From contig NC_052668.1 in the NCBI RefSeq assembly GCF_016802725.1, positions 12,593,001 to 12,657,000 of the forward strand: DNA of 64,000 bases. The letters run 5' to 3'. Below, piece after piece: positions 1-10,600 of the stretch. This DNA comes from Solenopsis invicta. Taxonomy: Eukaryota > Arthropoda > Insecta > Hymenoptera > Formicidae. The translations under genes and the position numbers were made by a program. How positions within the stretch are numbered: the stretch's first letter is position 1; every line of letters begins with the position of its first letter. The notes under the pieces were generated by a model. The model worked only from the letters and a program-made list of their open reading frames with translations, was not told the origin of the DNA and ran no database searches.

Positions 1-3000
1 CTCTTCAAGGCCGACGTGATATTCGATGTTACTTGCAGCTGGATTTTCTCCAATGATTCCTGCGTCATGTTTAAGGATGACTTGAGATTCGACGCAAAAG
101 CCGCCACGAAGCTATTCGTAACCAGTTCCGACAGATCCGAGCTTTGGAGGGGCTTGAGAATTATGGGCTCTGTTATATTTGAAGAATTTGTCTTCGTCGA
201 CGTATCGTTCGCGTTTTCATCTGTTTCCATGGTCGACGGGCCAGGGCGAAGAGTGAAGCTAATCAGCGACAGCACGAAGTGGAAGCAGAAGAGGAAGAAT
301 TGACGGTAAAATCTAAAAATTAATAAAAAGTCTTTATTCTAAGCACATATCGCATTACACTGATTTTTTTATATTTCATTGAAAAAGAGGCATTAACGTA
401 TTTAATAAAAAATGTTTTTTTTAAGTAAAGAGATCCTTTCTTCTTCTTTTACGTACCGAGATTTAACGAAAGTGTTCCACTTGGCGTTTAGCAGATCGAC
501 TAGCATTCCGTCCATCAACTCTAAATGTTCATCTTTGTCCTACAATCATTGTGAAATAATTCTGTATGCATCTCAATAATAAACTGTAATTCATTCATTC
601 CTTCGCTTACGCCAAAAACAACCAGATTCAGGGCAGAAGTTTTGTTAATTGTCCCCGTGTTAACATCGATCGTATCTATTTGCGATAAAGGGTAGGCTGC
701 GCAAGTTATACTACCGATTTGCCAGTATATCTCTCTTTCGATGTTCAGGATGTGAAAGAACATCTCGATCCTGGCCAACTTTGCTGCTAAGGTCAACGGA
801 GTTAGGTGTTGAACGTTTCTTATGTCGAGAGAAGCTCCTACCTCATAAGCCATGTCGAACGTAGCCTGAAATTAAATTGAAGATCAAAATAATGACGAAT
901 GTCTGCAAATTATTCAAAGTGCTTTTCTTTTATTAATAAAATAGATATGTTGCCCTTACATTTTTTCTGATGATTCAGTCAATTATTATTAAATTAATTA
1001 TCAAGATTATTAAATATATTATTATTCAAGTAATATTTTTAAGAAACTAGCACAAAGGTAGCGAAAATGTAATACTCACTATTTTCTCGTATATCACCAG
1101 CATGTGCAAAACGGTGTTGCCATTCGTGTCCTGCTTATCAGGATCCGCGCCTCTGGCTAGTATAAGCCTGTAGCACTCTTCCTGACCGAGGCATGCGGCG
1201 AAACTCAACGGATATTCTCCCCAGTACACATAGCTAAAATGATAAAATGGATAACTTCATCGAGTTAGACGTGTAAGGCTATGTATGTTACGTTCTCGAC
1301 ATCGTGCTTGACAAGATTCATTAAAATCTTTGATGGATAAGCTTGTTTATATGTCCCGTGGAATTTAACTCGTCGCGATACTGGGTCACAAATCGAAACG
1401 AATGTTGTTTGCAGCTGTTTAACAATTTCACAATGGAATCTTCTCCGTCGTGCAGTTAAGCGAGAGGCAACGATCTAAATCTAATGTCTCATTTCCGAAG
1501 AAATACCCATTGTAATCGGTCTCCGGTGTGACGCACACCCACTCGTGGTCCATACTGTCAAACCTCGACGCCTTCTGGTCCTCCGGACACATGAAGGTGC
1601 CGAAGCACCTTTCGTGGATAATGCGCGGATCGTCCGCTCCACTATCCAGAAGAAACTTGACCAACGACGGGTCCTCGTTAACGATAGCGATGTGCAAGAC
1701 ATTCTCCCCTAAATCCAAAGTAAATTATAACGCCGAAAGCGGTAACTGCCGGAGAGATACAGACCTCTTTTCCGCTAGATTATATTTCTACGAATTCAAA
1801 GTGTGTCACATATATCATATATCTATTTGCATTAATATTTTCTGCGACAATACGTTTTGTTGCACAATGAAATTTACGATTTGAATTCAGAAGAACTTCT
1901 CGATTAAAAAATGATAAAAGCCGCGAGGGGTCCCGGTGAGAGAATAAATTTACCTTGAAAATGCTAATCTCCCATTACGCAAGTAATACTCTATGAATAG
2001 ATAATTTATCCACAGGCTTATCGTGGAATTTATCGGTAATGGATATTCTATGGACAATTTATAAGACTGCCTCGTGAACGAGATGCAATAGCAGCTCCAA
2101 GTCACGGCATTTAATTCATTTCAGAATCGATGATATCGTCACGTGTTTCATAATGATCTGCAGGAAGACTCAATCTTACCGTAATACTCGTCGCACAAAT
2201 AAATATCGTATATAAGCAGAGGATAGAAACGCAACAGTCGTTTCGCCAAATCGGCGTGGATGGCTGTCGCGTTCAACATGCACAAATGCAAAATGGTTTC
2301 GCCGACGGCACCTCTGTCGCTCAGATTCCAGCACACCAGCCTATATTTGCTTTTATCTGCCAAGAATTTATTTGTCGAATAGATTATATTGTGTAACTCC
2401 GCGGGTCGTAATTTAAATAGCCATACGTGGAAAGAACGGTTTTGCTGAAGCATGTTTAGTTGGATGCAGATCAAAGAATAACTTTGTCGGACTGTCAAAA
2501 TAATTGCGAAAGACGTTCGAGCGTAATGAGCAATATTGTAAAGTTTTGATATTCTAGCAACTAGCATGAGCATCCTACATTCCTATAAACGTGTAATATT
2601 ATTTAATATTAAGTAATTCTAGGTATATTCTTAGAACATTAAATGTAATATTTCAGTTAATATAATATTAAATAATATTCCTGAGATATCAATATAAATA
2701 TGTCTTTTCATTAAAATAAAATAAAATTTATGCAAAAAAAGAGTATATAAAATGTCATATCACGCACAAAAATTGAGTTTAAATTTATTATTAATAATTT
2801 TATAACATATTTCAAGAAACGTTTATTCCTTCAAATCACAACTATATGAATATTTTTTATGAAAATTAAAGTAATACACCAAAATTATTATTTAAAATAA
2901 ACATATAACATTAATAGAATATTTTCAGGATATTAACAAATATAAAACAATTTTATTAAAATCACTTGTAAGCAGCGCTGTTAGAAGCGTCCGATTACAG

Positions 3001-4016
3001 CGATTGCGGAAATCTTAATATTGTTTATATATATGGATTAAAGGTATGCCGAGTTCTTTTTATCCATGGCTTTGCTGGTCTTCGTCGATGTCTGGTAGGA
3101 ATCAAGCCATCTCCTCTATCTACATACACGGTGGGAAAGTTGCACTTCAGGTCCGACAAACCGTTAGTGACTCAGCCGAATATCAGATCAACAATGGCCA
3201 GATATAATTATTATTATTGGAAATATTATTATGCGTATTACTTGAAATTTGTCTCACGCTGATGATAACTCCAAAGAGAGTCGAAACGTTCGAACATTAT
3301 CTTAATGAATAAAAGAATTCTTTGTCTATGACTGACTAATTCACTTTGCGCAAATATAGCTGCGCGATACTCTCATTAGCCTTTTACTTATTCTTATTGT
3401 ATTAATAAATATTAAATAATAATTTTGGAGAATGTTCAAAGTAATATTATTTTAATTTTTAATAATATTCATATATCATATTTTTAATAATATTCTAGGA
3501 ATATTGCGTGCTTATAGGGATAATTATTAATTACAAATTTTAACTAGCTAGCTAAATTTTTAGATACTTTATAGCAAAAACCGTTCTTTCTGTGCAAAAG
3601 TATCTTTGCGTAGTCCGACAATAATTTATATTGCAACGAAGTGAAGTTTCGTCGCGACATTACCTATCTTAGCTTCGTCGACTTCCTCATCGCCCATATC
3701 CTTATCGATATCGTAATCCGCTGGATTTTCCATGGCTTTCAAAGGTGGTAGCTGTGCAGAACGAAAGATGCGAAAGAAAAATTATTGAAGGCACCGATAT
3801 CGCAATCAAGAGAGCAGCAACGGGGCTGATCGCGTACCATTTTATGTCGCGGACGATCCTTATTTCGTAGGAGGACCAATTTTTCTATGGGTATCCATTT
3901 GCCCTTTCCTTTGTTGTACAAAAACGGCTCGACCTTCGTTCTCATCGCGTGATCCAACTCCGCGTACTGCTTGGTCTGAGAGGCTCTCTTCATCATATCC
4001 ACTAACAATCCGCCAC
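1..4016 (-). CDS. iav: TRPV-family channel, Inactive-like (partial, spliced, 3' part beyond window)
   Basis: Subunit of the chordotonal mechanosensory TRPV channel; in Drosophila, Inactive works with Nanchung in sensory cilia. Eight coding exons join in frame with GT-AG borders: 4016-3838, 3751-3664, 2356-2180, 1708-1507, 1233-1080, 865-611, 539-457 and 312-1, about 483 residues. Ankyrin repeats are read from GETILHLCMLNATAIHADLA, ENVLHIAIVNEDPSLVKFLL, EYPLSFAACLGQEECYRLIL and LTPLTLAAKLARIEMFFHIL. They are followed by the linker KDEHLELMDG and AKWNTFVKSR. The last exon opens with the first membrane helix (FLFCFHFVLSLISF) and an extracellular loop with NDTS, NSSN, NIT and NMT sequons. The first exon here starts in phase 1 (GGLLVDMMKRA), so at least one upstream exon with the start codon is missing. 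The pore and C terminus lie left of position 1. The intron 2357-3663 is packed with nested repeats. TRPV is certain; Inactive over Nanchung is a judgement from remembered sequence. Confidence 0.85.
2579..3520. repeat. MITE-like element with TCCCTATAAGCG termini, copy 1, carrying an insertion
   Basis: The left end reads TTCCTATAAACGTGTAATATT and the right end GGAATATTGCGTGCTTATAGGGA, matching the inverted ends of the better copies at 31978-32430 and 46319-46765. The body is rich in AATATT. Family-like sequence stops near 2937 and resumes near 3425, so roughly 480 bases of unrelated DNA are inserted. The whole copy sits inside another MITE family member. Confidence 0.6.
2940..3420. mobile_element. 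Inserted unknown element with a hammerhead-ribozyme-like core
   Basis: This stretch interrupts an otherwise continuous MITE. It is less AT-rich than its host and has no long reading frame. CTGATGA at 3259-3265 and CGAAAC at 3282-3287 flank a small ACTC/GAGT stem (3268-3271 with 3278-3281), the layout of a hammerhead core. Penelope-like retroelements are known to carry such motifs in their terminal repeats; assigning this stretch to that class is inference. Confidence 0.35.
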
Positions 4017-4145
4017 CTGCAACGGATAGATAGCTAAATATCTGACCGTACGTTCCGACAGCAAGAAAAACGAGCGCAGTAAAAACAATTGTTTTTTTAA
4101 AATAAGAAAAAGGAGAAAAAAAGTAGTTTCAACTTAATTTTGCGC

Positions 4146-4694
4146 CATGACTATAGTTTTAAAGACTCGGGAAAAAACCCGTTTTTTTTTCAATTTTTCC
4201 ACGGATTTTTTCGGTTTTTTTCCTAAGGGTAGAAAAATTCATCGGAAAAATTCAAAAAATATGAAAGTTTTACGACATGATTTCTTAACTTTAGTTTGCC
4301 ATACTTATTTTCAAATCCGTAGTTTACCATACTTCGTGAGATAGCTCAATTTTCCGTTTTATTACTTTCATACTAATTAAAGTTTTTAAGCTTGTATTAT
4401 AAAAATTAAAAATATGTAGTCTAAATTCAATGTTCATAAGATAATAGCAGGTCGAGAAAATAATTTGAATTTAAAGTAATTACATTTATAACAAAATATG
4501 TAGAAAAAAATAAACTATAAAAGAGACTAATATTAATGTAATGAAAGACATTAAAAATTAAGTAACATGTTATTTATATAGTAAAAGCAGCAATTTTTTG
4601 CAAAAAAGCATTTTTTTTCGAAAAAAACGGGAATTTTTCCGGTTTTTTTCCAGCGATTTGAAAAAAGTGGTTTTTTTGAAACTATAGCCGTGAC
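4146..4694. repeat. Terminal-inverted-repeat element, T/A-tract rich
   Basis: The left end GACTATAGTTTTAAAGAC and the right end GTTTTTTTGAAACTATAGCC are inverted copies. Both are followed inward by CCCGTTTTTT/AAAAAACGGG-like tracts. It is about 545 bp with no coding potential and lies just upstream of the first detected iav exon. Confidence 0.5.
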
Positions 4695-5470
4695 TCAGAA
4701 ACGAGGAATTCGGCGAGGAGAATTGGCGACCGCGGGAAAATCCCTGTCGAGAGTCGGCACGAATTCCGGAAGTCGTGCCAGCGGCTCAGCGCGGTCCGCG
4801 AGGTCCGCGCGACGAAGATTCGCGGTCGCGCAAGATCAAATCGCTGACGGCACGTGGACGCGCGCGTTGCGTCACGGATGCAAGTATTTGGATCGCGTCG
4901 AGTGCCCTAGAGCCGTTATATCGGGCATTAGCACTTCGCCCGTCACCGTCAAAATCGGTGTAGTGACTCATAACGGACAATAAATACGGGCGAGGCGGAA
5001 GAGAGAAAGAAAGAGAACGAGAAACAGAGAAATCGAAGAGCTCGCGGCGGATGAGGATCTCGCAAGCGGACCCTCGAGGGTCCGGGTTGGCTCGATTGGC
5101 GTCAATTCCGCGCGGCGCATCGCGAGGGAAGCGTGCACCGTGCCGTGACGGCATCCCTATTTTCGCGATCGGAAAAGCCCTCGACGTTTCCCCGCGCTGG
5201 CTAAAAACAACACGTGCAATTGCGTTGCACGCCTTCAATTAGACGCAACCTGCTGTGATATCAGCTCGTGATGTCAGAGTACGCGAACGTTACGAGGGGA
5301 ACGCCAAAAACGGCGTTCCTTCCTTCTTCTTGCGGGCAGTGCATCACGTAATACATCGCCGAGAGGGAAAGAATAATTGTAATTACCATAACTTAACTGT
5401 AATTTATAGTCATTTGAGGTTTTAATCATACATTTATACGTTTCAATCATGCAAATTGTAGCTATAGCCA
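4695..5470. other. CpG-rich island upstream of iav; no gene resolved
   Basis: Base composition changes sharply to GC- and CpG-rich sequence. Frames stay open on both strands, as expected from composition. On the minus strand an ATG near 4964 leads in phase 1 to a GT donor near 4944, which would fit the missing first iav exon by phase only. The short peptide is not recognisable, so this is recorded as a possible promoter or first exon. Confidence 0.3.
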
Positions 5471-7400
5471 TTATTACTACGTAAATAGTAAGTAAATGTT
5501 AAAAAACAGTTATATTTATTTTAATTGCGACTTTTTTTAATAAGAAAGATTTTTTATTTTTACTTTAATTGATCTTGATGTTTTACTGTATTAATATTAC
5601 TTATTCGAAATTATATGAGTTATTGATATTGAAAATTATGTGATTTATAATGAAAATTCTTCAGCCTTGATTAGATCCTTCATTGATGTAAATTTTTAAC
5701 AAAGTTGTGCTCGAAATGGACGATGAGCGATTCGACCGTTTGTACATTTATTGTATTGATCCAGCTGTTAAAAGTCATTTCGCGCACCGCTCAGCTTTTT
5801 ATTATTCTACAATAAAACTCGGGATTTATGCAAATTACGGTCGACCAGCAACGTGCTGATTCCGAATTCGAGTCGAGTCTTCATAACGTCTTTTGTATTG
5901 TCTAGTAATTTTATCTTGCGGATCATACTTTAAAAATAACAACGAATTAGGGTAAATTTTAAAAGTTCCATACACCGCTGCTGAGATCACGTGGAATTTT
6001 GAAAAGATAAAACTATAACACAACAAAGATTGGTCACCGAGTACAAACGCTGACCGGTACTTTGGTCGAATATAAAGATTTCGTGCATGAAAAGTAAAAA
6101 ACGTTCGAAATTGAGAAAGTATTATTTCTAGTATCTGAGCAATGAATAGTTAAATATATTTATAATTAAATATATTTTATAATTAGTTCATATATTATAT
6201 GTAAACGTATCTAAGATTTTTTTTTAGGCAGGGGTTTTGTCAATTTTGTTATACACGTAAATAGCAATTTTTTATGTTAATAAATTGCTTTTTGACTATT
6301 TTAGAGCTTAGAATGTTTTCTTGCGTTTCTGATTTTAAACGAGGAAAATAGTAGGTTTTGTAAATCATAATTTTTTAAATTATTTTTTTTTTTTAAAGAA
6401 AATAAAGACAAAATGCGGTCTTTTAAAAATTAGATATGTAGCTTTTTGATATTGCTTTTATGATTATTATCACATATCAAATAATTATATTCATATAATT
6501 TAATTCATATAATTAAAAAAAAAGAATTTAACAAAGTTCTTTTACATAAGAATACGAATTTACATAAAAATATATAAAAAAGTTTCCTGTATCAAAAATA
6601 TTGTCAAATATTATTAAAAATAGTATTAAAGAATATTAAAAACATTGATAAAAAGATATTAAATTAAAGTTAAATGAACTAAAACAAATTAACGAATAAA
6701 GTAAATATTATTCAATAAAATTTATGATATTAAAGTATTATGCCATAATTGTTTTTATCAAAGCAATTAACATATTTTCAATTTTCTATGATAACAAGAG
6801 TTTATTGAGAGTTAAACATATATATTGTTTTATAATTAAAAATGAATAAATAGAATAATAAATTTTGAAGAGAATTTCAGTTCGTTTTAAAACTCCTCTT
6901 GAATATATCCATGTATAATATTATAATTATTATTATGTTATTATATTATTATTAATTATTTAATATAATTATTATTGTATAACAATTAATTTATCTCTAA
7001 TATTCAATCGAGATTCTTAAATAATGCATTGGTGAACAAATACCAGAAGTAAAAGGTACTTAATGTACGTCGAAACGTAGCTGATAAATATATAATGCAG
7101 ACTGCGTGCGAAGAAATTGAAATAGAAAAGACACATGCATTTTCTTTCGCATCCGTAGGAACATTATTACTTTTACTATCTCATATAAATTCCAAACACG
7201 CGTGGTATACCCACAATTAATATTTAATTGTAATTTACGATTAGTATTTTTTTAACACATAATCATCTTCTCTCGGAAAAATCCTTTTTTTTTAATCCTG
7301 AAAGACTTTTCCTAGCTAGATTCATGAAGAACGTAAAGGCGAAGAAATATAAAACGGGTAATTTTTTTACCTCCCACTTTCTCTCGTCGACTTCGGTTTC
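5471..7400. other. AT-rich intergenic DNA
   Basis: No gene, tRNA or well-bounded repeat is seen. Long A/T runs and ATTATT-type simple sequence dominate, especially around 6470-7010. A weak hammerhead-like motif is near 7055-7076. Confidence 0.5.
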
Positions 7401-7421
7401 ACGTGCGAAATTCGTCGGAGA

Positions 7422-7448
7422 GGGGGAAGGGGAGGGGGAAGGGGAGGG
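7422..7448 (+). promoter_or_regulatory. G-tract cluster (possible G-quadruplex) upstream of the MADF gene
   Basis: Five runs of three to five G separated by one or two A lie about 205-235 bases before the ATG at 7655. The spacing meets the usual G-quadruplex pattern. It sits in the promoter or 5' UTR region; function is inferred. Confidence 0.45.
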
Positions 7449-7654
7449 AGTCAGATAGACGGACGGAGAGGTCGTCGGCACATCAAAGCACATGCAACGC
7501 CATCTTGCACAGTCTGGCGCAAGTATTGCACGCACCGTCGCGGCAATTGCTGGCGCAAGTCTGTGGGAAGAGCGAGCGGCCCGGGATTGCCGTCGCCGCC
7601 GCGCGGCTACTGTCAGTGATTAGACGTGGCACGGTGCGGCCAATACGACGTATC

Positions 7655-10600
7655 ATGGCGCAGTGGAGGCAGGAGACGATATTGAAGCTGATCGGTGCGT
7701 ATCGTGCCAGGCGGATCCTTTGGGACCACAACGCGCCGGACTACACCGATCGGAGCAAGAGAATCTACGCGTGGAAGGAAATCGCCGACGAGGTGCGCGA
7801 CGAACGCCCGAGTATCATAAGTTAACACCGCGCTCTCGCAATTCAAGTGCGCTGCATGCGTTCGAACTGTTTATTTATTTATTTCTCTTTTTTTTCTTTT
7901 TTTTTTTGCTCAACATAGACCACTCGTTTAACTTTCGACCTCGCAAAAATATCGATCCGAATGTCGCGGAAATTCAGAAACTCGTACGTTTGACGACGCG
8001 TGGAAAATTCGATTCTGTATTGAAAATTACATTCTGTATTGACGACGAGAAAGGGAAAGGTACACACGGAGCAGTAGTGTTTCACGCGGAGAGTTGTGTT
8101 ATAATTAATAACGGGTCGATAATTTTTTAATTAACGAAAAGCGATATAGCGGTCCTCTCCGCGGCTTCTTTTTCTCTGTATACACACGCACGTGTGCGCG
8201 CGCGTTAGTTACGTTAGAAGCACGCTCTGGGCCGAGTGAAAAATAATTCTTGGGCTTGGGAGCGTGTTCCAGACGCGCGCGTCCAACACTTGCGCAAGTC
8301 GTTGCGCAATGTTGGCGCATCGCGAGCGCACGGGATGCCGCCGCCGCCACCGCCGCCGCTGCTGCGGTTGGCGGTCGCCGTATAGCGGAAAGCGAAATTC
8401 TTGCGTAGGAACGCGTTTGCGTAACGGTCCGCGCGCGCGAAAAGAATCCACGCTTCACTTATTTATTGCCGATTATATAATGCGACTCTAGAATCACTGT
8501 CGGCAGCGCGTGTCCGTGGCAACGACGCTAATGCAAATAGTAAGAAATAGAACAAAACAAAAAAAAAAAAGAAAGAAAAACACGCACGTTAGCACGCTCT
8601 TATCTCATTGCGGCTTGCACTCAGCTCGGATGCGACGTGATGACGGTGGAGAGGAAGCTGAAGAGCCTGAAGACCCATTTCATGTCGGTCCACAAAGCTT
8701 TCGCGAAACGCAGGCTCAAGGCGGATCTGAATCCTGGCTGCGACGTCAGGCCCAAGTGGTTCGCCTACGAGGCCTTGACTTTCCTGAATAAAGGACGCTT
8801 GATGCGAATCAATCGCGAGACGCCAAACGTGGAGAAACAGGTGCGCCATGAATTCCCGCGAATATACCCGCTTGCGAATACTTAGCATATGATTAACGAC
8901 GATATAATTATAATTAAAGTTGATACGATGAGGGTGTTTCTTGTAACTCGATCATTTCGACATCAACATTTTTTTTTTTTTTTTAATAGGATGGGATAAT
9001 ATTTTCATTGACTTAATAATATACATGTTTGAATTTGTTTTTTTATGAACTACCACGCACTACTATGTTAATGGAAACGTGTTGTCCTATTAAAAAAGAA
9101 TATTGATGATCTCGAAATTCCGTAAAACAATAAGCATGAATAAAAATGCTGCTTATCATAATATTTGCCGCTTCGAAACGAACAGCTTTCTCCTTTGGTA
9201 TTTTTTCGTATTGTTAGAAACAATAGAGACATTTTCAACGATCGAGTTATACAAATACCTGTGTAATAAAAGCTTGTACATAATGACTAGGAAGGAAAAA
9301 TTATAGTTACAGTAATGGTTGCAACAATTTCATTTCTCATTTCTGTATCTTCTTATTTTTATTGATTAGCAATTAATCTTTTAGAGTAATAAACTGAAGT
9401 TATACCTGCCGTTATTTCACCGCTTGCGAAATAGAATTGCATGCGTTTAATTAATTTACGTTGTCTTCCTTTTAGAATCCCGCGCCCGTCTCTAATTGGA
9501 AGTCGCAGGTATTTCAATCTTTCTTGTACTATTCAGATTAAATTAACCGTGGAATGCTACTTACATTTTTCTTACGTTACTACTGCTCTGGACGAAAATT
9601 AAACAACAATAAATTTTTATCGCTCAGTTTTTTCGATGCAAAGCACAATATAAGAAATTTTTTAAACATTTTTTTCTATTTTATACGAGGCAAGATGTTA
9701 GAATGCTATTTTAATCAAAATCTTTTATTAAGTGTTATTTTACGTTGTTAAAATTTTAACAAAAACTATTAAGCTTGAATTAGCATTTGAGTGAAAATTT
9801 ACTCACAGTAGCATTCCATGTTAACATTTTTTAAATAGTAGTTTTAACAGATTACGTACTCAGATAGCACACAAATATTGTATGAATGTTTTACGAATAA
9901 ATTTATTAAGAAATTCATTATTAAGAAATTCATAAATTTATTAAGAATTTAAAAATTTATTTAAAAATTTATTAAGAATATTAAAATATTCTGCAAAAAG
10001 TACGAAAAGTAAGGTTAAATAATAATAGTATAATTATAGCATATTCGAATAACTACAAACATAAATTTGTATACAATATTTTATACAATGTTCCACCAGA
10101 ATATTCTACGTTTCGTAAAATATTTTCGTATTTTTAATATTCAACAAATATTTTATTAAAATATGAGTAGCTCTTTATAATATATCTGTTATAGGCAATT
10201 TAATTCATTTAAAAATTATACATAATAGTCGGTCAATGTTTGCTTGTTTTCAAAATTTGCATATTGAAAGTAAAAGTATTCAAATTAATCAAAATGATTT
10301 ATGCTAATGGATAAGTGGATAATGTAATTATTGATTAAAAAACTGAAAATAGCTTTACAAAAAAATAGGGCAGTCTGCAATTTTCCATAACTCCAACTTC
10401 ATTAAAAAGTTATTAACAAAGGTAGTTATTTAGAAGCAAATGCATTCATTATTTTTGTTATGAGAAAATTACAAACCCACGTGGAATCTCGCTTCGTGTG
10501 CAAAGTAAACACGGATGATGGAGAGTTCCCTCCCTTTCTACGGGAGAATGAAATTCAAAAGATATAACCAAACTCATATCAAATTTTTCGTCGCGATTGA

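Larger units (their letters stand above)
2426..3595. repeat. MITE-like element with AAAGAACGGTTTTGC termini, copy 1 (interrupted)
   Basis: The left end reads GGAAAGAACGGTTTTGC and the right end GCAAAAACCGTTCTTTC, which are inverted copies. The element lies mostly in an iav intron, its left end about 70 bases from the exon ending at 2356. It is split by a second element at 2579-3520. Related copies are at 13622-14253 (also split) and 43983-44226 (short, unsplit). No coding capacity is seen. Confidence 0.6.

Noticed and set aside
16..303. 95-codon plus-strand frame at the left edge
   Set aside because: It lies opposite the iav membrane-helix exon, whose minus-strand reading continues the TRPV protein across a proper splice junction; the plus frame is a shadow.
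7655..7825. MADF first exon read through to a stop at 7825
   Set aside because: Using the GTGCGC donor at 7793 continues the MADF domain perfectly into the exon at 8625; read-through gives a truncated, unrelated tail.
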